This document shows, in pieces, positions 8,247 through 13,122 of a stretch of 13,122 nt of DNA. A model generated the notes under the pieces. It was not told where the DNA came from. It was given only the letters and a program-made list of their open reading frames with translations, and ran no database searches. The stretch is from assembly GCA_017995595.1 (NCBI GenBank), contig JAGOIO010000016.1, positions 1-13,122 of the forward strand. Direction: 5' to 3'. This stretch comes from a bacterium. GTDB lineage: Bacteria; Cyanobacteriota; Vampirovibrionia; Gastranaerophilales; Gastranaerophilaceae. A program made the position numbers and the translations under genes. Within the stretch, counting starts at the first letter, position 1, and each line of letters begins with the position of its first letter.

Positions 8247-8275
8247 ATTGTAAGGTAAGCCGAACATTTTGTCAA
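8247..8275 (-). promoter_or_regulatory. sigma70-type promoter of feoAB
   Basis: On the minus strand a perfect TTGACA (8270-8275) and TACAAT (8247-8252) are spaced by exactly 17 bases. The expected start is near 8240, about 30 bases before the feoA ATG. This promoter decides against the GTG start at 8241. Confidence 0.85.
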
Positions 8276-8307
8276 GAAAAACAGAGATTTAACAATATAT
8301 TTTTTAA

Positions 8308-8322
8308 TATATCTAAGATATA
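8308..8322. promoter_or_regulatory. Palindrome between divergent promoters, candidate operator
   Basis: TATATCT and AGATATA form perfect 7-bp arms around a single base. A second AT-only inverted repeat (8295-8301 with 8306-8312) overlaps it. It lies 8 bases before the -35 of the ferredoxin-nitroreductase promoter and 32 bases from the feoAB -35. It does not match a Fur or DtxR consensus that I can name, so the regulator is unknown. The arms are low in complexity, and chance is possible. Confidence 0.35.
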
Positions 8323-8330
8323 AAAATTTA

Positions 8331-8358
8331 TTGACTTCAATAAATAAAGTCCTATAAT
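8331..8358 (+). promoter_or_regulatory. sigma70-type promoter of the ferredoxin-nitroreductase gene
   Basis: TTGACT (8331-8336) and a perfect TATAAT (8353-8358) are spaced by 16 bases. GACTT (8333-8337) and AAGTC (8347-8351) form an inverted repeat across the -35 and spacer, a possible operator. The expected start is near 8365, which excludes the ATG at 8363 as the translation start. Confidence 0.82.
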
Positions 8359-8380
8359 ATACATGATAGGAGCATATTTT

Positions 8381-9289
8381 ATGTTAAATAAAGAAAAACC
8401 GGTTGAAGTCGTAATAAACAAAGAAAAATGCAAGAAATGCGGAAGATGCATTGATGTTTGCGGTAATTACTTAAAGAAAGATTCAGAAGGTTTTCCTTGT
8501 GCAAAAGAAAAAAATGAAACACTTTTAGGGTGTATTCAATGCGGAAATTGCATGATGACATGCGATAATGATGCAATAGATGTTGTTGGTCAAGATGTTG
8601 ATAAAGAACATTTAAGACCTTTAAATAATAATATTGCAAGCTTTGAGCAGTTTGATAACTTATTGCTAAAAAGACGCAGTATAAGAAAATATAAAGATGA
8701 AGCTGTTTCTCAAGACGTTATAAATAAAATTATAACAACTGCCTCAAAAGCACCTGTTAGCATTCCTCCTTCAGAAGTTAAGGTTTTAGTTATAAATGGT
8801 AAAGAAAAAGTTCAATGTCTTGCAGATGACATCGTTGATGTAACAGAAAAGACGTTAAAAGCTTTAAATTCACCACTTGCTAAAGTTGCAGGTTCAGCAT
8901 TAAATATAATAAAACCGTATATGTATAAAACCTTAAATGATTTTATGATTCCTATGTGTAAAGATATCATCGCTAAACGAAAAGACGGCGAAGATATCTT
9001 ATTTTATAATTCACCTGCAATAATAATATTTTATGGAACGCCACTAGCATCAGATGCAGACATTTTAATTGCTGCAACTTACGCAAATTTGGCAGCAGAA
9101 GCTATGGGATTGGGAACATGCTTTAATGGAAGTGTTGCAGAAATATTTGAAAGAGATTTGAAATTAAAACATAAATATGGTATTTTTAGAGAAGAACATG
9201 TCGGAATAGCATTTACGTTGGGATATCCAGATGTAACCTATACGAAATCAATACAGCGAGACTTTAAAGAAGTTAGAATTGAAGAATAG
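8381..9289 (+). CDS. 4Fe-4S dicluster ferredoxin fused to a nitroreductase-family flavoprotein
   Basis: A 302-aa two-domain oxidoreductase. Residues 17-61 hold two ferredoxin-type motifs of C-x2-C-x2-C-x3-C spacing (Cys 17/20/23/27 and 51/54/57/61), expected to bind two [4Fe-4S] clusters. The rest is an FMN-binding nitroreductase domain: RRSIRKYKDE (98-107) is the typical phosphate-binding start, and ANLAAEAMGLGTCFNG followed by HVGIAFTLGYP is the typical end. Such fusions are common in anaerobes, where the clusters pass electrons from reduced ferredoxin to flavin; the physiological substrate is generally unknown. The ATG at 8381 has AGGAG (8368-8372) 8 bases upstream; an in-frame ATG at 8363 lies before the predicted transcript start. 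It is divergent from feoAB, and the shared intergenic region suggests a link to iron supply or redox state (inference). Confidence 0.9.
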   Translation: MLNKEKPVEVVINKEKCKKCGRCIDVCGNYLKKDSEGFPCAKEKNETLLGCIQCGNCMMTCDNDAIDVVGQDVDKEHLRPLNNNIASFEQFDNLLLKRRSIRKYKDEAVSQDVINKIITTASKAPVSIPPSEVKVLVINGKEKVQCLADDIVDVTEKTLKALNSPLAKVAGSALNIIKPYMYKTLNDFMIPMCKDIIAKRKDGEDILFYNSPAIIIFYGTPLASDADILIAATYANLAAEAMGLGTCFNGSVAEIFERDLKLKHKYGIFREEHVGIAFTLGYPDVTYTKSIQRDFKEVRIEE

Positions 9290-9310
9290 CAAGGAAATCT
9301 GACGAGACCA

Positions 9311-9345
9311 CTTTGATAATTTAATATTTTTGTCGATGTGGCGGA
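9311..9345 (+). repeat. Direct repeat copy 1: tRNA-Leu upstream flank plus first 14 nt of the tRNA
   Basis: This 35-base segment matches 9418-9452 at 34 of 35 positions; the only difference is T at 9327 against C at 9434. Bases 9332-9345 equal the first 14 nt of the tRNA-Leu gene, after which the match stops, so it reads as a 5' tRNA fragment. There is no matching acceptor 3' strand nearby, so it is not a functional tRNA. Confidence 0.9.
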
Positions 9346-9358
9346 CAAACCGTAGCTT

Positions 9359-9410
9359 CTTACGAGGATACGAGTAAGTGCGGAGGTATTTCTATTTTTA
9401 CCATTCCGCA
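9359..9410 (+). other. Two adjacent potential hairpins between the tRNA repeat copies
   Basis: CTTAC (9359-9363) pairs with GTAAG (9374-9378). Directly after it, TGCGGA plus GGTA (9379-9388) pairs with TACC-AT-TCCGCA (9399-9410), with a two-base bulge and a ten-base loop. The last arm, 9399-9409, is also an exact 11-base inverted copy of the tRNA D-arm at 9448-9458. No reading frame of note is present. It could be a structured leader, a decayed tRNA copy or chance. Confidence 0.4.
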
Positions 9411-9417
9411 AAACTTT

Positions 9418-9452
9418 CTTTGATAATTTAATACTTTTGTCGATGTGGCGGA
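9418..9452 (+). repeat. Direct repeat copy 2: tRNA-Leu upstream flank and 5' end
   Basis: This is the partner of 9311-9345, offset by 107 bases. Here the repeat runs into the intact tRNA-Leu gene at 9439. The upstream part (TTTGATAATTTAATAC) probably holds the tRNA promoter, though I cannot assign -35 and -10 with confidence. Confidence 0.9.
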
Positions 9453-9521
9453 ATGGTAGACGTGCATGCTTGAGGTGCATGTGGGGTAACACCTGTGGGG
9501 GTTCAAGTCCCCCCATCGACA
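9439..9521 (+). tRNA. tRNA-Leu, anticodon GAG
   Basis: An 83-nt class II tRNA. The acceptor GTCGATG (9439-9445) pairs with CATCGAC (9514-9520), and the discriminator base is A at 9521. The D-arm contains GGTAGA. The anticodon stem CATGC/GCATG closes loop TTGAGGT with GAG at 9472-9474, reading CUC/CUU codons. A long variable arm (around GGGGTAACACC) is typical of Leu. The T-arm has GGGGG and CCCCC around TTCAAGT. CCA is not encoded, and the gene is followed by TTTTT. Both neighbouring genes are unrelated to translation, so the gene is solitary. Confidence 0.97.
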
Positions 9522-9554
9522 TTTTTCAACTTTGCCTAAATCACAAATTTTTAC

Positions 9555-9583
9555 AAAAAAAAACGTCAACCGGGAAGTTGACG
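9555..9583 (-). terminator. Rho-independent terminator of the 525-aa protein gene
   Basis: Read on the minus strand, CGTCAAC (9577-9583 side) and GTTGACG (9564-9570 side) form a 7-bp stem with a six-base loop, followed by nine T's (the A run 9555-9563). It lies about 70 bases after the stop of the minus-strand gene. Confidence 0.88.
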
Positions 9584-9652
9584 CATTAATTAGTTCGAAT
9601 TTAGGGAATAGGGTTAGGGTTATAAAAAAATCTTTATTGACTACTCTACAGA

Positions 9653-11230
9653 CTAGCCGTTGAATACCTTGAAGGAACGTTCGATATTCTTTTGGATAAC
9701 TTGCTTAACTGAATCATATTCAGTTTGAATAGCTTGGTGTTGAGTATCTAATTGTTTCATATCTGTATCAAGTAATTTATCCTTAGAATTAATCTTTGCC
9801 ATTTCTGAATTATATTCAGCTTGAGCTAATGTAACAGCTTTTGTATCTTCAGCTTCAGTAATTTGGTTATCACCTGAATCCCAAGCTTCTTCTTTGAAGT
9901 TTGAATCTGTACCGTTTGTTGTTGCATAGTTATCGCCCATAAATTCTTTGATATAAACATTACCGTTAGTTAATTGTGTATTTAACCAATCTGCACTAGA
10001 CATAATAGAAGTAGCTTCAGATAGATAACCATTCTTTTGCATTTCGTCAAACAAATTAGAATAGTATTTATAGTTTGTACCATAAGAAATAGTTGGAGCT
10101 TCACTTGTAGCAGTTGTATTTGCTGTAGTTGATGTTGCTGAATCGAATGAATATTTTGAAGCATCTGAAGCATAAGCCCAATTAAAGTTTGTATCTGATG
10201 TAACATAAGCTGAATCTAACAATGATTGAGCAGCTCCTGATAAGCTTGTATTTGTACGACCATCTTTATTCATTATTGCTGAAACACCAGACAAAACAGT
10301 TTGAAATGCACTAATATTAGCAGAAGAATAATCGATAGCACCTGTATTTGAATCTTTCGGTACTGCATTTAAAATAGTTGCAATTGTCTTAGCCAAAGCT
10401 GCACTATCAGTAGTTGCACCTGTACCAGTTAAACCAGTTTGAATACTTGTCAAAGCTGTAAAAATATTGTTAAATGCTGATTGGAAAGATGTAGATGCTG
10501 AAGATGAATAAGTACCATTTGAGTTTGAAGTATTATCAATACCATTCCAAGCTTCTCTGATTGATTCATTGTTAGTATCACCACCAGCTAAACTTGTAAT
10601 ATCAGCTGCATTTTTACTTGAAGAAGATGGCAACATATAAGAAAAAGCTTCAATTAAAGAATTGATATTTGCTGCTGAAACTAAACTTTTATCAGGTACA
10701 GCATAAGTTTTTGTTGCAGTAGAATTTGCATCTGTAAATGCTTTCAAAACTGTATCATCTGTAGCTGCTTTACTTTTCCAAGCTGTAGCAATTGCTGCAT
10801 CTGCATTATATTGTTCTTCTGATGAATTTGACGGATATTTCTTTGTAACTTCAGTGCCAGAGAATTGAGATAAGAAAACATCTTTATTTCCATCTGCAGT
10901 TTCATAAGCACTTGCAACATTACTAGAAACAATAACTTGATTTGAATTTGATGTAAATAACAATCTTTGAGCATCAACACTACCATTCAAACCACAATTT
11001 GACAAAACAGCAGCTGTTAAGTTTACTGTAGTACTAGATGTATTTGATGTTGCTGTTGTAGTAAATTTTAAAACTTGTTTATTCAATGCCTTTGTATATT
11101 TATTAGAGGCCTCTTCAGATTGAACGGCCAATCTTTGTTTGGCATTTGAATCTTGCAATGTTGAAAATTCAATATCAGATAATCTTGCTGTTAATGTAAG
11201 CAATCTGCCTTGTGATGCTGCTAAACCCAT
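9653..11230 (-). CDS. 525-aa Ser/Thr/Asn/Ala-rich filament-like protein with helical ends, sigma28 promoter
   Basis: Function not established. Residues 1-55 (opening MGLAASQGRLLTLTARLSDI) form a likely amphipathic helix region. The last ~62 residues (from KAVTLAQAEYNSEMAKINSK onward, containing DTDMKQLDTQHQAIQTEYDS and ending NIERSFKVFNG) form a coiled coil. The middle ~400 residues are low in charge and dominated by Ser, Thr, Ala, Asn and Asp, with one Cys. There is no signal peptide, membrane anchor or sortase motif. Helical termini around a variable Ser/Thr-rich core resemble the design of flagellar axial proteins exported by the flagellar type III apparatus, but no canonical flagellin signature is present. 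From memory, this N-terminus recurs in Gastranaerophilales hypothetical proteins. The ATG at 11230 has AAGGA (11239-11243) 8 bases upstream. A sigma28-type promoter precedes it and a terminator follows, so it is monocistronic. Alternatives are a surface-layer or other secreted structural protein. Confidence 0.85.
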   Translation of the reverse strand: MGLAASQGRLLTLTARLSDIEFSTLQDSNAKQRLAVQSEEASNKYTKALNKQVLKFTTTATSNTSSTTVNLTAAVLSNCGLNGSVDAQRLLFTSNSNQVIVSSNVASAYETADGNKDVFLSQFSGTEVTKKYPSNSSEEQYNADAAIATAWKSKAATDDTVLKAFTDANSTATKTYAVPDKSLVSAANINSLIEAFSYMLPSSSSKNAADITSLAGGDTNNESIREAWNGIDNTSNSNGTYSSSASTSFQSAFNNIFTALTSIQTGLTGTGATTDSAALAKTIATILNAVPKDSNTGAIDYSSANISAFQTVLSGVSAIMNKDGRTNTSLSGAAQSLLDSAYVTSDTNFNWAYASDASKYSFDSATSTTANTTATSEAPTISYGTNYKYYSNLFDEMQKNGYLSEATSIMSSADWLNTQLTNGNVYIKEFMGDNYATTNGTDSNFKEEAWDSGDNQITEAEDTKAVTLAQAEYNSEMAKINSKDKLLDTDMKQLDTQHQAIQTEYDSVKQVIQKNIERSFKVFNG

Positions 11231-11286
11231 TGTCCTATTCCTTCTGTTATTATGTAACCCTTTGTTTGTTTTTCCCTATATTACTC

Positions 11287-11313
11287 ATGTCGGCAGGTTT
11301 TTCATGAACTTTA
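11287..11313 (-). promoter_or_regulatory. sigma28 (FliA/SigD)-type promoter of the 525-aa protein gene
   Basis: On the minus strand TAAAGTTC (11306-11313), an 11-base spacer and GCCGACAT (11287-11294) match the enterobacterial FliA consensus TAAAGTTT-N11-GCCGATAA at 7 of 8 and 6 of 8 positions, and the Bacillus SigD form TAAA-N15-GCCGATAT closely. The expected start is about 50 bases before the ATG. No comparable element was found before any other gene in the window. Confidence 0.8.
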
Positions 11314-11402
11314 ATTTTTTCTTGCCATGTATGAAGAAATGTTACAAAGAATTAAAAAAGAACTTATACTCATCTATTATTAGTATAATGATTTTTTTAA
11401 AA

Positions 11403-11431
11403 TTGAAAATGTTATTCGTTTGCAATAAAAT
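11403..11431 (+). promoter_or_regulatory. Predicted sigma70 promoter of the secreted protein gene, possibly leaderless
   Basis: TTGAAA (11403-11408) and TAAAAT (11426-11431) are spaced by 17 bases, and the expected start falls on or beside the ATG at 11438, which has no Shine-Dalgarno. A perfect TATAAT at 11384-11389 without a good -35 is an alternative that would give a 40-base leader. Confidence 0.45.
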
Positions 11432-11437
11432 ATTTAT

Positions 11438-12337
11438 ATGAAGAAGATATTGTTAAAGTCAATAATAATAAGCATGTTAGCAATCATGCCCGTTTATTCA
11501 AACGAGCAATCTTCTGTTACAAATGAGATAAAACCCAATATAACAAATGAAAAACAAGAAACATCAGAAGATAAAGCAACAAAACTTGATACGTTTTCAG
11601 AAGAAAGCGAAGATTCAACAATGCTAAAAGGTTACTTGGAATACGATTCAGAAAATGATACAGAAGCCACTCAAGAGAATGCCAATGAGACAGAAACAGT
11701 TCCTGAGTACATTCAACAAGCTAAAGAATTGGAAGCTTCAGAGACAGCTGTAGGGCTTGGAAATTCCGAGTTCAAGAAAAAAGCTATAAACATAAAAACT
11801 CCACCAAAATTTGCAACAAAATCACTATTAAGCAATAAAGATAAAACAAATATTCCAAAAGATAACAGTATTATATTAGATAGCTCTTCTAAATTTTCAA
11901 ATCCGGAATATTGGATTAACCCTATAAGTACATCAATAGCGACAAAGAGCGGAAAGTTTTCTGTAGGAACTTCATATTACTCAGGACTAGACAGTGCAAG
12001 TTTGAGTTCAACAACCGGCATTTTTACAAGATATGACGGCAAACATTTTGCAATAAGTACATCTTTTTCTAAAAGTTCGCAATACAATGACTCATCTTGC
12101 AGTGATTCATTCGCTATTGCACCGGAAATAAAAATCACTAAAAGATTATCATTTGTTGATAGTATTCAAACAAATGTGAACCAAGTTGACCGGAAAAACA
12201 AAATGGTTTTACGTTACAATCCTAAATTAAAAAACCATGAAGATGATGTTCAACTTGAATTTGGCGTAGGACAATCATTCTATGAAAATCAGTATGTAAA
12301 ATCATCTATAACCTTTTCTACTCAATTTAAGCTGTAA
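11438..12337 (+). CDS. Secreted protein with acidic linker and beta-strand-rich, possibly outer-membrane, C-terminal domain
   Basis: Not assigned to a named family. Residues 1-21 are a classic Sec signal peptide (MKKILLK, hydrophobic core, likely cleavage after VYS). Residues 22-105 are a disordered, Glu/Thr/Asn-rich acidic stretch. Residues about 150-299 alternate polar and hydrophobic or aromatic residues in short strands (GKFSVGTSYYSGL, KHFAISTSFSKSS, RLSFVDSIQTNVNQV, DVQLEFGVGQSFY, KSSITFSTQFKL) and end in a strand with Phe and a terminal Leu. This is the look of an outer-membrane beta-barrel or barrel fragment, although 150 residues would make only about eight strands. One Cys (221) lies in the mature domain. 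It is divergent from the 525-aa gene and followed by the ftsB-like gene, which has its own promoter. Confidence 0.75.
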   Translation: MKKILLKSIIISMLAIMPVYSNEQSSVTNEIKPNITNEKQETSEDKATKLDTFSEESEDSTMLKGYLEYDSENDTEATQENANETETVPEYIQQAKELEASETAVGLGNSEFKKKAINIKTPPKFATKSLLSNKDKTNIPKDNSIILDSSSKFSNPEYWINPISTSIATKSGKFSVGTSYYSGLDSASLSSTTGIFTRYDGKHFAISTSFSKSSQYNDSSCSDSFAIAPEIKITKRLSFVDSIQTNVNQVDRKNKMVLRYNPKLKNHEDDVQLEFGVGQSFYENQYVKSSITFSTQFKL

Positions 12338-12359
12338 TTGTAAACTTAATCTTCCAATT

Positions 12360-12388
12360 TTGCAATAATCATATTATTGCGGTATAAT
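12360..12388 (+). promoter_or_regulatory. sigma70 promoter of the ftsB-like gene with an inverted repeat in its spacer
   Basis: TTGCAA (12360-12365) and a perfect TATAAT (12383-12388) are spaced by 17 bases. A perfect inverted repeat, GCAATAAT (12362-12369) and ATTATTGC (12373-12380), fills the spacer and overlaps the -35. It could be an operator. It lacks a T run, so it is a poor terminator for the upstream gene. The promoter places the transcript start near 12395, which excludes the ATG at 12387 as the gene start. Confidence 0.7.
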
Positions 12389-12416
12389 GACATTATGCAT
12401 TTATATTAGAGGGATT

Positions 12417-12878
12417 ATGTCAGAAGATTCTAAAAAAAAGCATATTAATAAAAATAAGAGTCAAAAAATAAAATCAAAAAAGCTTGTTAAAGAAACAGCA
12501 AATACCAAGACTCTTATAGATAAGGCTAAAACTAAAAATAAACAAAGAAAAAATAAAATCAGAGTTTATTATTCTTTGCTTACTATGGTTTTATTGGCAT
12601 GTGTTGCTCAAATCGGCTTTAGTGCGATTTTTAACATTACAAAAGATGTCTCTTACCATACAAAAATAAACACAATGAAAAAGACTAAAGAACAAGCCGA
12701 AAGAAGAAATAAGAAGTTAAAACAGGATATTAAGAATTTTTCTTCAGCATCAAGTCTTGAAGCCATTGCCAGAAATAACTTAAAAATGGCAGGAAAAGAT
12801 GAAGTTTTAGTTATTATAAACACGGCAAATGAAGCAAAAAATAAAAATAACAAGCACCAAACAATATTTAAAAGGTAA
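12417..12878 (+). CDS. FtsB/DivIC-like septum formation protein
   Basis: A 153-aa bitopic membrane protein. Residues 1-48 are a highly basic cytoplasmic tail rich in Lys and Asn. One transmembrane segment spans about 50-73, a coiled coil about 79-107, and then the FtsB/DivIC motif SLEAIARNNLKMAGKDEVLVI (113-133). The family member sits in the divisome with FtsL and FtsQ/DivIB and helps activate septal peptidoglycan synthesis by FtsWI. The cytoplasmic tail is much longer than in E. coli FtsB and closer to that of Gram-positive DivIC. The ATG at 12417 follows AGAGGG (12408-12413) at a short distance; an upstream in-frame ATG (12387) lies inside the -10 box. The next gene starts 8 bases after the stop, so they form an operon. 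Confidence 0.85.
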   Translation: MSEDSKKKHINKNKSQKIKSKKLVKETANTKTLIDKAKTKNKQRKNKIRVYYSLLTMVLLACVAQIGFSAIFNITKDVSYHTKINTMKKTKEQAERRNKKLKQDIKNFSSASSLEAIARNNLKMAGKDEVLVIINTANEAKNKNNKHQTIFKR

Positions 12879-12886
12879 TATTTAAA

Positions 12887-13122
12887 ATGTCAGAAGAAAT
12901 TTTGGATTACATAAAGAGTTCATTTGAACTTAAAAATCAAGGCTATTATAAACCTGCTATTGAAATGCTATATAAAGCACTTGCAATAGAAAATGATAAC
13001 ATTGAAATTCTTGCACAACTTGCCCAATTATATAATTTACTAGATAACAAACAGAGGGCTTTACATTACGTAGGAAAAGTATTGGATATAAATTCAAATC
13101 ATTTGGATTGTATCATTTTAAA
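12887..13122 (+). CDS. TPR-repeat protein, N-terminal 78 residues (runs off window)
   Basis: The ATG at 12887 opens a frame that stays open to the window end: MSEEILDYIKSSFELKNQGY, then a helical pattern of about 34-residue units. One unit is YYKPAIEMLYKALAIENDN and the next contains EILAQLAQLYNLLDNKQRAL and a VLDINSNH turn, matching tetratricopeptide repeats (small residues at positions 8 and 20, Ala at 27, Asn or Pro near 32). TPR proteins are protein-protein scaffolds, and the target is unknown. AAAAGG (12870-12875), inside the end of the ftsB-like gene, is the likely ribosome site at 11 bases. The tight spacing suggests cotranscription with the division gene. The C-terminal part is missing. 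Confidence 0.85.
   Translation, partial: MSEEILDYIKSSFELKNQGYYKPAIEMLYKALAIENDNIEILAQLAQLYNLLDNKQRALHYVGKVLDINSNHLDCIIL

Noticed and set aside
9311..9521. tRNA-associated mobile element or attachment site
   Set aside because: No integrase, transposase or phage gene is in the window, and the repeat covers the 5' rather than the 3' end of the tRNA. It is recorded as a repeat only.
9238..9522. Open frames on the minus strand across the tRNA region
   Set aside because: They are antisense to tRNA-Leu and the end of the nitroreductase gene and have no ribosome site or family resemblance. Such frames are a common artefact opposite tRNA-Leu genes.
9601..9620. Telomere-like TTAGGG-type repeats with three GGG runs, a possible G-quadruplex
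   Set aside because: There are only three G tracts and the repeat is imperfect and very short. It lies in the 3' untranslated part of the minus-strand gene, and chance is the simplest explanation.
9653..11230. Calling the 525-aa protein flagellin or an adhesin
   Set aside because: Canonical flagellin N- and C-terminal signatures are absent. There is also no signal peptide, YSIRK, autotransporter or sortase motif for a classical adhesin. The sigma28 promoter alone does not justify the name.
1..13122. CRISPR array, insertion sequence, prophage or defence system
   Set aside because: No regularly spaced repeats, terminal inverted repeats with a transposase, or recognisable nuclease or toxin-antitoxin genes were seen on either strand.

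Overview
The window is AT-rich DNA from a bacterial chromosome with standard-code genes, recognisable sigma70-type promoters and rho-independent terminators. The best lineage guess is a non-photosynthetic cyanobacterial relative of the gut Gastranaerophilales/Melainabacteria (Vampirovibrionia) type. The reasons are the overall composition, the secreted and outer-surface-type proteins, the anaerobe-type ferredoxin-nitroreductase and FeoAB, a FliA/WhiG-type sigma factor, and a large protein whose N-terminus (MGLAASQGRLLTLTAR) I associate from memory with that group. No 16S or other decisive marker is present, so this is inference.

Layout: (1) 2-4348, plus strand: the C-terminal part of a membrane glycosyltransferase-like protein, then fusA (EF-G) with a strong terminator, then a FliA/WhiG-family sigma factor whose terminator is folded out of its own last codons. 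(2) 4402-5697, minus: purB, convergent with the sigma gene. (3) 5819-6157, plus: an unrecognised small coiled-coil protein whose stop overlaps that of convergent feoB. (4) 6154-8208, minus: feoAB ferrous iron uptake. It is divergent from a ferredoxin-nitroreductase fusion gene (8381-9289, plus), and both have excellent promoters around a small palindrome. (5) 9290-9652: tRNA-Leu(GAG), preceded by a 35-bp direct repeat that copies its upstream flank and first 14 nt, with a hairpin-rich spacer between the copies; then the minus-strand terminator of the next gene. (6) 9653-11230, minus: a 525-aa Ser/Thr/Asn/Ala-rich protein with helical ends, no signal peptide and a near-consensus sigma28 promoter. 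(7) 11438-13122, plus: a secreted protein with an acidic linker and beta-rich C-terminus, an FtsB/DivIC-like division protein, and the start of a TPR protein.

The most interesting link is between regions 1 and 6. The window encodes a sigma28-family factor and, 7 kb away, a filament-like low-complexity protein whose upstream region carries TAAAGTTC-N11-GCCGACAT, a textbook sigma28 (FliA/SigD) promoter. This suggests the family is a late-flagellar or surface-filament regulon member. The second cluster of interest is the tRNA-Leu region, with a duplicated tRNA 5' end and an inverted copy of the D-arm upstream of the gene. No CRISPR array, transposase, integrase or phage gene is visible. No stretch over 300 bases lacks a gene.
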